A stretch of DNA of 64,000 nucleotides from Mesorhizobium sp. J428 (GCF_024699925.1 NZ_JAJOMX010000001.1:2270001-2334000); one strand, 5' to 3'. Shown: positions 1 to 10,517, numbered from the stretch's first letter. A program made the numbers and translations. Notes: generated by a model not told the origin, from the sequence alone.

Positions 1-70
1 CCTCGCAAGATCAAGGCCTCTGCGACACGAATGCCGACTTTGTCGGAATCCGGCCTCCAGGCCTGGAAAA

Positions 71-464
71 TCAGATCTCGTCGTCGTCCTCGCCGCCGAC
101 GCCGATGATGTCGGCGACATCGTCGTCCTCTTCCTCCTCGTCCGGCAGGAAGGTGTCGTCGTCCTCGTCGTCGATTTCGACGTCGTCGTCATCGCCGAGA
201 TCGGGCAGGTCGTCCGCGCCGCCCTTGGCCTCGTCGTCGGCCTCCTCGAGCGACACCATGTCGGGGGCGTCCTCTTCGGCGTCCAGTTCCTTGTCGGCGA
301 CCTCCTCTTCCTCCTCGATCGTGCTCAGCACGGTGGATTCGAAATAGGACCGCGGATAGCTCTTGCCGGTGTAGGGCGAGACGATCGGATCGCGGTTCAG
401 GTCATAGAATTTCTTGCCCGTTTCCGGGTCGATGCGCTTGGTACCCAAGTTCAGGTTTCGCCAC
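71..464 (-). CDS. TIGR02300 family acidic protein (apparent frameshift at codon 7)
   Basis: Small conserved alphaproteobacterial protein of unknown function, about 130 aa. The conserved block (GTKRIDPETGKKFYDLNRDP, then IVSPYTGKSYP) is followed by a very acidic Glu/Asp tail, visible as runs of D and E to the C terminus. The family normally begins MAKPELGTKRID. Here a GTG at 464-462 reads GTG-GCG-AAA-CCT-GAA-CTT (MAKPEL), but an extra G in the GGG at 444-446 puts this start out of frame with the rest. Removing one G restores the family N terminus exactly. The long in-frame extension upstream of 464 has no sensible start and is not believed. The gene is divergent from aroA. Family identity is sure; the frameshift is probably a sequence error. 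Confidence 0.85.
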
Positions 465-675
465 TGTGTCCGCCTCGTGGAAACAGGCCCGGGATTACCC
501 GGACCGCGCCGTGCGGAACTTCGCCCGCAGGATACGCGCCGTAAAAATGAGTTCGGTCCCATATCCACAAGTCGCGCCCCTGTCAAAGCTTATTGAAGGC
601 CGGAATTGCCGCAACCCACGCCGGAGGCAAGCCGGCCCGCGCTGCGGGGATGACCGTCTCGTCGCCCCGTGCTAG

Positions 676-2061
<1,386 letters not shown>

Positions 2062-2103
2062 GTTCGGACAATTTCCCGTTCCGGAATCGAAGGAGCAGGT
2101 CAC

Positions 2104-2811
2104 GTGAGCGCGCAAAAGGTTGCACTGGTGGTCGGTGGCGGATCGGGCATGGGGGCTGCGGCGGCCCGCAGGCTCGCGGCCGACGGATTCGCGGTCGGCA
2201 TTCTGTCCTCCTCCGGCAAGGGCGAGGCGCTGGCGAAGGAGCTCGGCGGGCTCGGCGTCACCGGTTCGAACCAGTCGAATGACGATCTGAGGCGCTTCGT
2301 CGACCTCGCGGTCGGGCGCTGGGGCCGCGTCGACGCGCTGGTCAACAGCGCCGGACACGGACCCCGCGCACCGCTGCTCGAGATCACGGACGAGCAGTGG
2401 CACACGGGCTTCGACGTCTATTTCATGAATGTGGTGCGTTCCGTGCGGCTCGTCGCGCCGGTCATGGCGGGGCAGGGCGGCGGCGCGATCGTCAACATCT
2501 CGACTGCCTGGGTGGCAGAGCCGAGCCCGATGTTCCCGACCTCGGCCGTGGCGCGGGCGGGGCTTGCCGCCTACACCAAGCTGTTCGCGGACGAATACGC
2601 GGCGAAGAAGGTGCGCATGAACAATGTCCTGCCGGGCTGGATCGACAGCCTGCCGGCCACCGAGGAGCGCCGCTCCGGCGTGCCGATGCAGCGCTACGGC
2701 ACCAGCGAGGAAATCGCCGCCACCATCTCCTTCCTCGTCTCGGACGGTGCGGCATATATCACCGGCCAGAATCTGAGAGTCGACGGCGGCCTGATGCGAT
2801 CGGTAGGATGA
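2104..2811 (+). CDS. SDR-family oxidoreductase with altered catalytic site
   Basis: Short-chain dehydrogenase/reductase fold, 235 aa, with a GTG start after an aaggagc-type site. The N terminus has the glycine-rich cofactor turn VGGGSGMGAA, followed by NSAG (residues about 80-83) and the NIST serine region, and the C terminus ends in the usual GQNLRVDGG. At the place where classical SDRs carry YxxxK this protein reads SAVAR, so both the catalytic Tyr and Lys appear to be replaced. Substrate is unknown. It lies between aroA and a CYTH/CHAD gene on the same strand with short gaps, so co-transcription is likely but no function follows from it. Confidence 0.85.
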   Translation: MSAQKVALVVGGGSGMGAAAARRLAADGFAVGILSSSGKGEALAKELGGLGVTGSNQSNDDLRRFVDLAVGRWGRVDALVNSAGHGPRAPLLEITDEQWHTGFDVYFMNVVRSVRLVAPVMAGQGGGAIVNISTAWVAEPSPMFPTSAVARAGLAAYTKLFADEYAAKKVRMNNVLPGWIDSLPATEERRSGVPMQRYGTSEEIAATISFLVSDGAAYITGQNLRVDGGLMRSVG

Positions 2812-2866
2812 CCGGGCAGGGAGACCGGGGGTGGTCTCCTCCGCCAGCCCGATCAAGAATGCTGAG

Positions 2867-4414
2867 ATGCGGGAAATAGAGCTCAAGTTCCTGCTCAAAG
2901 AGCCGCCGGCCGCCATCTGGGCGCGCGCAAGGCGGATCGATCCGACCTTCACCCGGCCGCGCACGCGCACGCTGGTCTCGGTCTACTACGACACGCCGGA
3001 CCGGCGGCTTCGCGAAGCCGGGATCGTGCTGCGGATACGCCGGGACGGCAGGCGGTGGTTCCAGACGGTCAAGGCAGGGCGCAGCACGGTCGGCGGCTTC
3101 ACCGATGTCCAGGAAGCCGAGACGGCCGCGAAGAGCGAGCGGCCCGACCTCCAGTCCGTCCCCGACCAAAAGCTCAGGGAAAAGATGGTCGCACTCTGCG
3201 AGGGACGCGAGCTTGTGCCGGTCAGCGCCATGCAGTTCAGGCGTTCGAGCGGCGTCATCGTCGTTCCGGACGCCGCGAAGGTGGAAATATCGACCGATGT
3301 CGGCACGATTTCTGCCTCGGATCTCACGGCGCCGTGGCGCGAGCTGGAGATCGAGCGGATCGAAGGCAGCCCGCGCGCCCTGTTCGACGTCGCAGCCGCG
3401 CTTCACCCGGATGGCGGCCTGCGCTTTTCCCGGCTGAGCAAGTCCGCGCGCGCGAACCTGCTGGCCGAGGAAGGCAGGGTTGAGCCGCTTCCCGTCCCGC
3501 GTTGCGCGGCAACGGTCCCGCTGGCTCCGGCAATGTCCGCCGAACAGGCGGCGCGCGACGTGCTTCGCGAATGCGCTGGCCAGATCGTCGCCAATATCGA
3601 TGTCGTCCGCGAGGCGGACGATCCCGAGGGCCCGCACCAGCTGCGGATCGGGCTGCGACGGCTGCGCAGCTGGCTGTCGATCTTCCAGCCGCTCGCGCTG
3701 AGCGCCGAGCTGACGAGGCTGAGCGAGGAGGCGCGCTGGCTCGCCGGCGAGGTCGGGAGCCTGCGCGACCTCGACGTGACGGGGTCGGATATCGTGGGTC
3801 CCGAGGCTGAACGCCATCCCGACGAGCCGGCGCTCGCCGCACTGGTGCAACTGACGGCGTCGCGCGCGACGTCCCGGCGCGAGATATTGAGACGGACGTT
3901 GCGGGACGGCCGCGTCCAGGCCTTCGAGCTCGACCTCATCCGCTTCGTCGAGCTGCGCGGCTGGATCGAGGAAGGCGACCTCGACCAGTCCGGACGGCTG
4001 TCGACGCCCGTCGAGGCCTTCGCGTCCGAGGCGCTTGCCCGACGCTGGAAGAAGGTCCTGAAATGCGGCCGCGGGCTGAAAAAGCTCGACACCGCGCATC
4101 GTCACGAACTGCGCAAGCAGTTGAAGAAACTGCGCTACGCGATCGAGTTCTTCGCGCCGCTCCACGAGACGAAGCGCTGCGCGAAGATGACGGAACGGCT
4201 CAAGGCGCTGCAGGACGTCTTTGGAGAACTGAACGATGCCGCTGTGGCTCATGGCATCCTCGATGCCCCGGACTTCGCGGCCGCGGCCGACACGCAGATG
4301 CAGCGCGCGATCGGCTGGACGCTTGGGGCAAGTGCCGCGCGCGCCGACCAGGCCTGGACGAGGGCATCGAAGCTTTGGCGAAGGCTGAAGGAGTCCAGGC
4401 CGTTCTGGGATTGA
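2867..4414 (+). CDS. CYTH and CHAD domain-containing protein
   Basis: 515 aa. The N-terminal CYTH (triphosphate tunnel) domain starts with the diagnostic ExExK motif ([10 protein letters not shown]), which decides the ATG at 2867 over the GTG at 2831. The C-terminal half is a CHAD domain, an alpha-helical histidine-rich module with [14 protein letters not shown] and [21 protein letters not shown] domains often hydrolyse inorganic triphosphate and CHAD domains bind polyphosphate; the pair suggests a role in polyphosphate/triphosphate metabolism, but this is family knowledge and not shown here. It sits 38 bp upstream of cmk. Confidence 0.92.
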   Translation: MREIELKFLLKEPPAAIWARARRIDPTFTRPRTRTLVSVYYDTPDRRLREAGIVLRIRRDGRRWFQTVKAGRSTVGGFTDVQEAETAAKSERPDLQSVPDQKLREKMVALCEGRELVPVSAMQFRRSSGVIVVPDAAKVEISTDVGTISASDLTAPWRELEIERIEGSPRALFDVAAALHPDGGLRFSRLSKSARANLLAEEGRVEPLPVPRCAATVPLAPAMSAEQAARDVLRECAGQIVANIDVVREADDPEGPHQLRIGLRRLRSWLSIFQPLALSAELTRLSEEARWLAGEVGSLRDLDVTGSDIVGPEAERHPDEPALAALVQLTASRATSRREILRRTLRDGRVQAFELDLIRFVELRGWIEEGDLDQSGRLSTPVEAFASEALARRWKKVLKCGRGLKKLDTAHRHELRKQLKKLRYAIEFFAPLHETKRCAKMTERLKALQDVFGELNDAAVAHGILDAPDFAAAADTQMQRAIGWTLGASAARADQAWTRASKLWRRLKESRPFWD

Positions 4415-4454
4415 GCGCCGATCCGCTCTTGCGCCCGGCTGCGAGACAGGCTTG

Positions 4455-5111
4455 ATGCCGCTCATGACCAGTCTCCTCATCGCCATCGACGGGCCCGCCG
4501 CTTCCGGCAAGGGCACGCTCGCCCGCCGCCTGGCGGATTACTATCACCTGCCGCATCTCGACACGGGCCTGACCTACCGGGCCGTGGCCTGGCATCTTCT
4601 CCGCAACGGCCAGTCGCTCGACGACGAGGCGTCCGCGATCGAGGCGGGCCGGCACGTCGATCTCTCCAACCTCGACAAGCATGCGCTGTCGGCGCACGGC
4701 GTCGGCGAGGCGGCGTCGCGCGTGGCGGTGATCCCGGAGCTGCGGCGCATCCTGGTCGACAAGCAGCGCGACTTCGCCCGCCAGCCGGGCGGCGCCGTAC
4801 TGGACGGCCGCGACATCGGCACCGTCGTCGCGCCGGAGGCCGACGTGAAGCTCTACATCACCGCCAGCCCCGAGGTGCGCGCGCAGCGGCGCCTGCGCGA
4901 CATCGAAGGCCGCGGCGGATCGGCGGACGTATCGGAAATCCTCGCTGACATCCGCCGTCGCGACGAGCGCGACATGGGCCGCGCCGACTCGCCGCTGAAG
5001 CCCGCGGCCGACGCGCACTTGCTCGACACGTCCGATATGTCTATAGAGGCCGCGTTCCGCGCGGCCCGCGCCATCGTCGATGGTGTGCTGGTCAAGCGGG
5101 GCGAGGCCTGA
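4455..5111 (+). CDS. cmk: Cytidylate kinase
   Basis: Phosphorylates CMP/dCMP with ATP in the cytoplasm. About 218 aa. The P-loop GPAASGKGT is near the N terminus, followed by the NMP-binding GLTYRAVAW, the DGRDIGTVV motif and the arginine-rich lid [15 protein letters not shown]. Two in-frame ATGs (4455 and 4464) are possible; the latter gives [11 protein letters not shown]. The order cmk-rpsA is conserved in many Gram-negative bacteria and holds here, with rpsA about 190 bp downstream. Confidence 0.96.
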   Translation: MPLMTSLLIAIDGPAASGKGTLARRLADYYHLPHLDTGLTYRAVAWHLLRNGQSLDDEASAIEAGRHVDLSNLDKHALSAHGVGEAASRVAVIPELRRILVDKQRDFARQPGGAVLDGRDIGTVVAPEADVKLYITASPEVRAQRRLRDIEGRGGSADVSEILADIRRRDERDMGRADSPLKPAADAHLLDTSDMSIEAAFRAARAIVDGVLVKRGEA

Positions 5112-5270
5112 TCCGGCGGCGAGCCTTCCAAAACGGAAGCCCGACACCCATATCAGGCCCCTGAACCAGCCTGCCAGCATTCTCATGCGCCGGAACTTGC
5201 CGCTCGATGCGGCACAAGGGCTTTGATGCCCGGAACGCCGGCAGGCCATCGCAACACGAACCACGGCGCC

Positions 5271-5290
5271 TGTCCCGCCTCGTCGGGACA
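5271..5290 (+). promoter_or_regulatory. Hairpin in the rpsA leader next to the ribosome-binding site
   Basis: Perfect 7-bp inverted repeat TGTCCCG / CGGGACA with a 6-nt loop, ending three bases before the rpsA ribosome-binding site (aggag, about 5294). In E. coli the S1 leader folds into hairpins that S1 itself uses for translational feedback. A similar role here is an inference from position only. Confidence 0.4.
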
Positions 5291-5303
5291 TCCAGGAGAT
5301 CAT

Positions 5304-6986
5304 ATGTCAGCTGCAAACCCCTCTCGCGATGATTTCGCGAGCATGCTCGATGAGAGCTTTTCAGAGAGCAATTCCGCCGAAGGATCCGTCGTCCGCGGCA
5401 TCATCACGTCCATCGAAAAGGACATGGCCATCATCGACGTCGGCCTGAAGGTCGAAGGTCGCGTGCCCCTCAAGGAATTCGGTTCCAAGGCCAAGGAACT
5501 CAAGGCCGGTGACACGGTCGAGGTCATGGTCGACCGCATCGAGAACGCGCTTGGCGAAGCCGTCCTGTCGCGCGAGAAGGCTCGCCGCGAGGAGAGCTGG
5601 GTCAAGCTCGAAGAGAAGTTCAACCGCAACGAGCGTGTCGAAGGCGTCATCTTCAACCAGGTCAAGGGCGGCTTCACGGTCGACCTCGACGGCGCGGTTG
5701 CCTTCCTGCCGCGTTCGCAGGTCGACATCCGTCCGATCCGCGACGTTACCCCGCTCATGCACACGCCGCAGCCCTTCGAGATCCTCAAGATGGATCGCCG
5801 TCGCGGCAACATCGTCGTGTCGCGCCGCACCGTGCTCGAAGAGTCGCGTGCCGAGCAGCGCTCCGAGATCGTCCAGAACCTCGAAGAGGGTCAGGTGGTC
5901 GAGGGCGTGGTCAAGAACATCACCGACTACGGTGCGTTCGTCGACCTCGGCGGCATCGACGGCCTGCTGCACGTCACCGACATGGCCTGGCGCCGCGTCA
6001 ACCATCCGACCGAGATCCTCAACATCGGTCAGACGGTCAAGGTGCAGATCATCCGCATCAACCAGGAAACCCACCGCATCTCGCTCGGCATGAAGCAGCT
6101 CGAGAGCGATCCGTGGGGCGACATCGGCACCAAGTTCCCGATCGGCAAGAAGATCAAGGGAACGGTCACGAACATCACCGACTACGGTGCGTTCGTCGAG
6201 CTGGAGCCGGGCATCGAAGGCCTCATCCACGTTTCCGAAATGTCGTGGACCAAGAAGAACGTCCATCCCGGCAAGATCCTGTCGACCAGCCAGGACGTCG
6301 ACGTCGTGGTGCTCGAGGTCGATCCGGCCAAGCGCCGCATCTCTCTCGGTCTCAAGCAGACGCTTGAGAATCCGTGGGAAGCCTTCGTGCGCAACCATCC
6401 GGTCGGCTCGACCGTGGAGGGCGAGGTCAAGAACAAGACCGAGTTCGGCCTGTTCATCGGCCTCGACGGCGACGTGGATGGCATGGTGCACCTCTCCGAC
6501 CTCGACTGGACCCGTCCGGGCGAGCAGGTCATCGAGGAATACCAGCGCGGCCAGATGGTCCAGGCACAGGTGCTCGACATTGATGTCGACAAGGAGCGCA
6601 TCTCGCTCGGCATCAAGCAGCTGGGCCGCGACACCGTCGCGGACTCGGGCGACATCCGCAAGAATGCGGTCGTCACCTGCGAGGTCATCGGCGTGAAGGA
6701 CGGTGGCATCGAGGTCCGGCTCGTCGAGAGCGGTCTCGAGAGCTTCATCAAGCGTTCGGACCTGTCGCGCGATCGCGACGAGCAGCGCCCCGAGCGCTTC
6801 TCGATCGGCCAGAAGCTCGACGCCCGCGTCATCGCCTACGACAAGAAGACCCGCAAGCTGCAGGTCTCGATCAAGGCGCTGGAGATCGCCGAGGAGAAGG
6901 AAGCCGTGGCTCAGTACGGCTCGACCGACTCCGGCGCGTCGCTCGGCGACATCCTGGGTGCAGCACTCAAGGGCCGCAACAACTGA
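5304..6986 (+). CDS. rpsA: 30S ribosomal protein S1
   Basis: Large ribosomal protein that recruits mRNA to the 30S subunit. 560 aa from the ATG at 5304, which has an aggag site 8 bases upstream and gives the usual alphaproteobacterial N terminus (MSAANPSRDDF); the longer frame from 5223 is not supported. Six S1 RNA-binding repeats are visible, the clearest being the third and fourth (NITDYGAFVDLGGIDGLLHV and NITDYGAFVELEPGIEGLIHV). Codon use is strongly biased, as expected for a highly expressed gene. A strong intrinsic terminator follows. Confidence 0.98.
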   Translation: MSAANPSRDDFASMLDESFSESNSAEGSVVRGIITSIEKDMAIIDVGLKVEGRVPLKEFGSKAKELKAGDTVEVMVDRIENALGEAVLSREKARREESWVKLEEKFNRNERVEGVIFNQVKGGFTVDLDGAVAFLPRSQVDIRPIRDVTPLMHTPQPFEILKMDRRRGNIVVSRRTVLEESRAEQRSEIVQNLEEGQVVEGVVKNITDYGAFVDLGGIDGLLHVTDMAWRRVNHPTEILNIGQTVKVQIIRINQETHRISLGMKQLESDPWGDIGTKFPIGKKIKGTVTNITDYGAFVELEPGIEGLIHVSEMSWTKKNVHPGKILSTSQDVDVVVLEVDPAKRRISLGLKQTLENPWEAFVRNHPVGSTVEGEVKNKTEFGLFIGLDGDVDGMVHLSDLDWTRPGEQVIEEYQRGQMVQAQVLDIDVDKERISLGIKQLGRDTVADSGDIRKNAVVTCEVIGVKDGGIEVRLVESGLESFIKRSDLSRDRDEQRPERFSIGQKLDARVIAYDKKTRKLQVSIKALEIAEEKEAVAQYGSTDSGASLGDILGAALKGRNN

Positions 6987-7010
6987 TCGACCGCTAAGGC
7001 TCGAAACAAG

Positions 7011-7041
7011 AACCCCGCCGGAGCGATCCGGCGGGGTTTTT
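7011..7041 (+). terminator. Intrinsic terminator of rpsA
   Basis: 12-bp stem (AACCCCGCCGGA, loop GCGA, TCCGGCGGGGTT) followed by a T run, 24 bases after the rpsA stop. Confidence 0.92.
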
Positions 7042-7061
7042 CTTTGGCGATGGAAATTTCG

Positions 7062-7523
7062 TCAGAACGTCTTCGCCAGCCGCGCGTCGACCGAATGCGC
7101 GCCGCCGCCGCGCACGGCCAGGAAGGCGAAGATCGCAGCCCAGATGATCGACTTTTCGGCGCCCTGGTAGCCCTCGCCAAGCGTCGCCCAGTGAAACCAG
7201 ACCGTCACCAGAAGCACGACCATCGCCGCGAAGGCTGCCGCGCGCGTGAACAGGCCGAGCACGATCATGATGCCGCCGAAGAACTCCGTGGCCGCGAGCA
7301 GTGGCGACCAGAACATGCCCGGAAAGAAGCCCAGGCTCTCGACCATGCCGACCGTTCCAAACGGATCGACAATCTTGCCGGCGCCGTGGGTGATCAGGGT
7401 TCCGCCCGCCACGACCCGCAGCAATGTGAAGGCGAGATCGTGCAGCGAGGAATAGACCGGCGCGAGGAAGGGGAGGATGAGGCGGTTGCGTTGCGGGCTC
7501 GCGACATCGGTTGTGTCTGTCAT
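7062..7523 (-). CDS. DoxX family membrane protein
   Basis: 153 aa inner-membrane protein of the DoxX/DoxD family. Four hydrophobic segments are visible (starting around LHDLAFTLLRVVAGGTLI, LLAATEFFGGIMIVLGLF, AAAFAAMVVLLVTVWF and SIIWAAIFAFLAV), with the family THGAGK motif after the first. The ATG at 7523 has an aaggaga site just upstream; the longer frame (to 7691) reads through non-conserved sequence. The exact function is unknown; homologues are linked to redox stress. It converges with rpsA and is divergent from the csbD-like gene. Confidence 0.9.
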   Translation of the reverse strand: MTDTTDVASPQRNRLILPFLAPVYSSLHDLAFTLLRVVAGGTLITHGAGKIVDPFGTVGMVESLGFFPGMFWSPLLAATEFFGGIMIVLGLFTRAAAFAAMVVLLVTVWFHWATLGEGYQGAEKSIIWAAIFAFLAVRGGGAHSVDARLAKTF

Positions 7524-7624
7524 GCGGTTCTCCTTGTGTTGCGGTGCACAAATCACCGCGCGTCTCCGTCGGGTCAAATCAACCGGCCTCAACAGCGCGT
7601 GAAGGATCCGTGTGCATCGGACAT

Positions 7625-7650
7625 GGAACCCGGACGTTGGGCGTTGCGTT
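7625..7650 (+). promoter_or_regulatory. EcfG (general stress sigma) promoter of the csbD-like gene
   Basis: GGAAC at 7625-7629, 17-bp spacer, CGTT at 7647-7650. This matches the alphaproteobacterial EcfG consensus GGAAC-N16/17-CGTT. It lies about 50 bp upstream of a CsbD-like start codon, and CsbD-type genes are typical members of the EcfG regulon. Confidence 0.75.
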
Positions 7651-7702
7651 CCCAAGCAGACCGGCGTTGCGCCGGGACATAGCAAGATCAAGGAGATGCG
7701 AC

Positions 7703-7900
7703 ATGAATTGGAATCAGGTCGAAGGCAATTGGGAACAGTTCAAGGGCAAGGTCCAGCAGCAGTGGGGCAAGCTGACGAACGACGATCTCGACGTCATCAA
7801 GGGCAAGCGCAAGGAGCTCGCCGGCCGCATCCAGGAGCGCTACGGCAAGGCGCAGGACCAGGCGGAGCAGGACATTGATTCCTGGCTCTCGCGCCACTGA
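7703..7900 (+). CDS. CsbD family stress-response protein
   Basis: 65 aa, soluble and highly charged. It shows the family opening MNWNQVEGNWEQFKGK and the following helix-rich segment QQWGKLTNDDLDVIKGKRKEL. The ATG at 7703 has an aaggag site 8 bases upstream. CsbD proteins accumulate under general stress, and the EcfG-type promoter upstream fits that. Molecular function is unknown. Confidence 0.95.
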   Translation: MNWNQVEGNWEQFKGKVQQQWGKLTNDDLDVIKGKRKELAGRIQERYGKAQDQAEQDIDSWLSRH

Positions 7901-7921
7901 TCGATTGCCTCAAGTGCTTCG

Positions 7922-7948
7922 GAGCCCCGTCACCGACGGGGCTCTTTT
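7922..7948 (+). terminator. Intrinsic terminator after the csbD-like gene
   Basis: 10-bp perfect stem GAGCCCCGTC / GACGGGGCTC with a 3-nt loop, then TTTT. It lies between convergent genes and could also stop transcription of the minus-strand dehydrogenase. Confidence 0.88.
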
Positions 7949-7951
7949 GCG

Positions 7952-8959
7952 TCAGGGGAGCCTGGAGCGGATGCGGCGAAGCGTGTCCGCAGAGACCTCC
8001 AGCCCCCGTTTCTCAGCCTTCAGCCGCGACTTGGCCTTGGTCCTGCCCGGCACGTAGAGACCGAAATCGGCCGATAAACGGTCGAGATGGCGGCCGGTCC
8101 GTCTTGCAAATCCGTCCGTGAAGAGTTTCGGATCGATCGCAGCCACGAACAGTCCGCTTCCCGGCGAGCGCGCGCCTTGCGTGAAGGACGGCGCGTCGAG
8201 CGACCAGTTCGCGCCAGACAATCCGGCCGCCAGCACCTCGACCATCAGTGCGATATTGGCGCCCCGCTCGCCGCCAAATGCGAGCAGCGCGCCTTTCATG
8301 GCTTGCGCCGGGTCGGAGGTCGGCGCCCCGTCGGGCCCGAGCGCCCACCCCTCCGGAATTTTCTCCCCGCGTTCCGCCGCTGCCCGAACGTTGACGAAGG
8401 CGGTCGCGCTCGACGCCTGGTCGATCACCAGCGCGCCGGCGCCGTCCAAGGGCGCGGCAAAGGCGATTGGATTGGTGCAGAACACCGGTTTCGTCGTGCC
8501 GGAACCGGCCAGCAGCGCAGGCCCGCTGGTCGCGGCAAGTCCCACCAGTCCGCGTTCCGCCAGGCGTCCGACGAAATAGCCGAGCGCGCCCGCCGTGTAG
8601 GCGTTCCTCTGGCTGAAGATCGCGACGCCGAAACTCTCCGCCGCTGCCACCAGGTCGTCGAATGCCATGTCGAAGCCGAGATGCGCGGTGCCGCCGCCGG
8701 CGTCGGACAGGATCACGGCCGGCGCCGGCCGCGAGATCAGCGGCGCCGCCGTTCCGTCGATGCGGCCTGCTTCCAGCGCGTCGAGATAGTCGAGGAAATG
8801 CGCGAGCCCGACCGACGGCTGGCCTTCCGCTTCCGCCGCCACCGCGGCGCGCGCAATCGACTCGGCCGCAGGGGCCGATGCGCCTGCTGCGATCGCCGCG
8901 TCGATGCAGAGCTGCTCGGCCTCGGGGAGCGTGATGCGTTCCGTGGCTGGCGTGCTCAT
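7952..8959 (-). CDS. Ldh-family (malate/L-lactate dehydrogenase type) oxidoreductase
   Basis: 335 aa NAD(P)-dependent oxidoreductase of the malate/L-sulfolactate/ketimine-reductase (Ldh_2) family. The family usually has an SHG motif near residue 50 with the catalytic His; here the same place reads PSVGLAHFLDY, so the His is not in its normal position. The central conserved NPIAFAAPLDG-type segment (CTNPIAFAAPLDGAGALVID) is present. Its ATG overlaps the stop of the upstream ABC permease by 4 bp (ATGA), so it is the last gene of an amino-acid transport operon. A role as imine or 2-keto-acid reductase in arginine/ornithine breakdown is plausible but unproven. Confidence 0.85.
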   Translation of the reverse strand: MSTPATERITLPEAEQLCIDAAIAAGASAPAAESIARAAVAAEAEGQPSVGLAHFLDYLDALEAGRIDGTAAPLISRPAPAVILSDAGGGTAHLGFDMAFDDLVAAAESFGVAIFSQRNAYTAGALGYFVGRLAERGLVGLAATSGPALLAGSGTTKPVFCTNPIAFAAPLDGAGALVIDQASSATAFVNVRAAAERGEKIPEGWALGPDGAPTSDPAQAMKGALLAFGGERGANIALMVEVLAAGLSGANWSLDAPSFTQGARSPGSGLFVAAIDPKLFTDGFARRTGRHLDRLSADFGLYVPGRTKAKSRLKAEKRGLEVSADTLRRIRSRLP

Positions 8960-9765
8960 CCGAGCCGGACCGGAATGCGCGCCTCCAGCCTTCTGAACAG
9001 GAAGATGACGATGCCGGAGATCGCCAGATAGACCAGCGCCAGAAGGAGCAGCGGCTCGTAGACGATGAATGTGTCCTGCCGTACCCGCGAGGCGACGGCG
9101 TAAATGTCGACGACGGTGATGGTCGCGACCAGCGGCGTCGCCTTGAGCTGCAGCACCGTCTCGCCGGCGAGCGTCGGCAGCGCGCGATGCATTGCCTGCG
9201 GCAGCCAGATGCGGCGGAAGATCGTGAATGGCCGCATGCCATAGGCGCGCGCAGCTTCAAGCTGGCCCTTGGGCACCCCGGCGAAGGCGCCGCGCATCAC
9301 CTCGCCCTCATAGGCGGCGTAGGAAATGGTGAGTGCCAGCACAGCATAAGGCCACGCCTGCCTGAGATACGGCCACAGCTCCGATTGCCTGATCCATGGA
9401 AACTGCGGAAACAGCGAACCCAGCCCGTAATAGAGCAGCCACAGCTGCAAAAGCAGTGGCGTGCCGCGGATCACCGTGCAGAAGGCATTTGCCGGCATCG
9501 CCAGCCACCACGGCCCGGCTGCCTGGGCGAGGCCCAGCGGAATGGCCAGCATTATGCCGAGCACACAGGTGACGACGAGGATCCAGACGGTGCGCCAGAT
9601 GCCCTGGACGGCGAGGTCGAAATAGTTCGGTAGCCAGTCCCAGCGCATGAACACCGCAGCTGCCACCGCCAGGGCCGCCGCAATGGCGATCAGCAGGATC
9701 CGGTGCGGCTGCAGCCAGGGGCTGCGCGCCGCGAACTCGGCAAGGCTGGCCGCGCGGTCCGTCAT
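8956..9765 (-). CDS. Polar amino-acid ABC transporter permease (HisM type)
   Basis: 269 aa inner-membrane permease of the histidine/arginine/opine transporter family, with hydrophobic segments along its length and the EAA loop EAARAYGMRPFTIFRRIWLPQ. The ATG at 9765 overlaps the stop of the HisQ-type gene by 4 bp (ATGA); a longer frame upstream is within that gene. It pairs with the second permease, the binding protein and the ATPase of the same operon. Confidence 0.93.
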   Translation of the reverse strand: MTDRAASLAEFAARSPWLQPHRILLIAIAAALAVAAAVFMRWDWLPNYFDLAVQGIWRTVWILVVTCVLGIMLAIPLGLAQAAGPWWLAMPANAFCTVIRGTPLLLQLWLLYYGLGSLFPQFPWIRQSELWPYLRQAWPYAVLALTISYAAYEGEVMRGAFAGVPKGQLEAARAYGMRPFTIFRRIWLPQAMHRALPTLAGETVLQLKATPLVATITVVDIYAVASRVRQDTFIVYEPLLLLALVYLAISGIVIFLFRRLEARIPVRLG

Positions 9766-10517
9766 CGGGTGCTCCCCGAGACGGACGGCATGCCGCGCCG
9801 CGACCAGCGCTCGACGCGGGCGATGATCCGGTTCGAGAACAAGGTCAGCAGCAGGTAGAGGATGCCCGCGGCGACGAAGAAGGTGAAATAGGCCTTGGTC
9901 TGTCCCGCCGCGGTGCGCGTCTCCTGCGTCAGCTCGTTGAAGCCGACGATGGCCAGCAGCGCGGTATCCTTCGTCGCGATCAGCCAAAGATTGGCAAGGC
10001 CGGGGATGGCGAAGGGCAGCATCGCCGGCAGCGTGATCCGCCGCAGCATCAGCAGCGGCGACATGCCGTAGGCGCGCGCCGCTTCGATCTGGCCCTGCGG
10101 GATTGACAGGATCGCACCGCGCAGCACTTCGGTCGAATAGGCGCCCTGCACGACCGCCAGCACCCAGATGCCGGCCACCAGCCCGTTGATGTCGATGCGC
10201 TCGTGGCCGAACGCCACGAGAACGCGGTTGATGAGGTCCGTGCCGGCGAAATAGAGGATCAGGATCAGCACCAGTTCCGGCACGGCGCGCACCACGGTGG
10301 TGTAGACCTCCAGCAGGTCGCGCAGGATCGGCCCGCCATAAAGCTTGCCATAGGCGCCGCCGATGCCGATCGCGAGGCCGAAGCCGAAGGCGCCGATGGC
10401 GATGACGATCGAGTTCGCCAGCCCGCGCAGCAGGTTCCCGCCCCAGCCCGGCGGGCTGAGTGCAAGCAGGTCCAGCGTCGAGACCTGGAGCAGGGGCGCG
10501 AAGAGCGTTTCGATCAC
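9762..10517 (-). CDS. Polar amino-acid ABC transporter permease (HisQ type)
   Basis: 251 aa inner-membrane permease. It has the N-terminal LRGLANSIVIAIGAFGFGL helix, further membrane spans and the EAA loop EAARAYGMSPLLMLRRITLP that contacts the ATPase. It follows the binding-protein gene after about 40 bp and overlaps the next permease gene by 4 bp. Substrate is inferred as arginine or a related basic amino acid from family and neighbours. Confidence 0.94.
   Translation of the reverse strand: MIETLFAPLLQVSTLDLLALSPPGWGGNLLRGLANSIVIAIGAFGFGLAIGIGGAYGKLYGGPILRDLLEVYTTVVRAVPELVLILILYFAGTDLINRVLVAFGHERIDINGLVAGIWVLAVVQGAYSTEVLRGAILSIPQGQIEAARAYGMSPLLMLRRITLPAMLPFAIPGLANLWLIATKDTALLAIVGFNELTQETRTAAGQTKAYFTFFVAAGILYLLLTLFSNRIIARVERWSRRGMPSVSGSTR

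Noticed and set aside
105..347. Poly-serine open frame on the plus strand
   Set aside because: Mirror of the acidic Asp/Glu codons of the TIGR02300 gene on the other strand.
5361..6491. 376-codon antisense frame inside rpsA
   Set aside because: Shadow of a strongly codon-biased ribosomal gene; no start signal or family.
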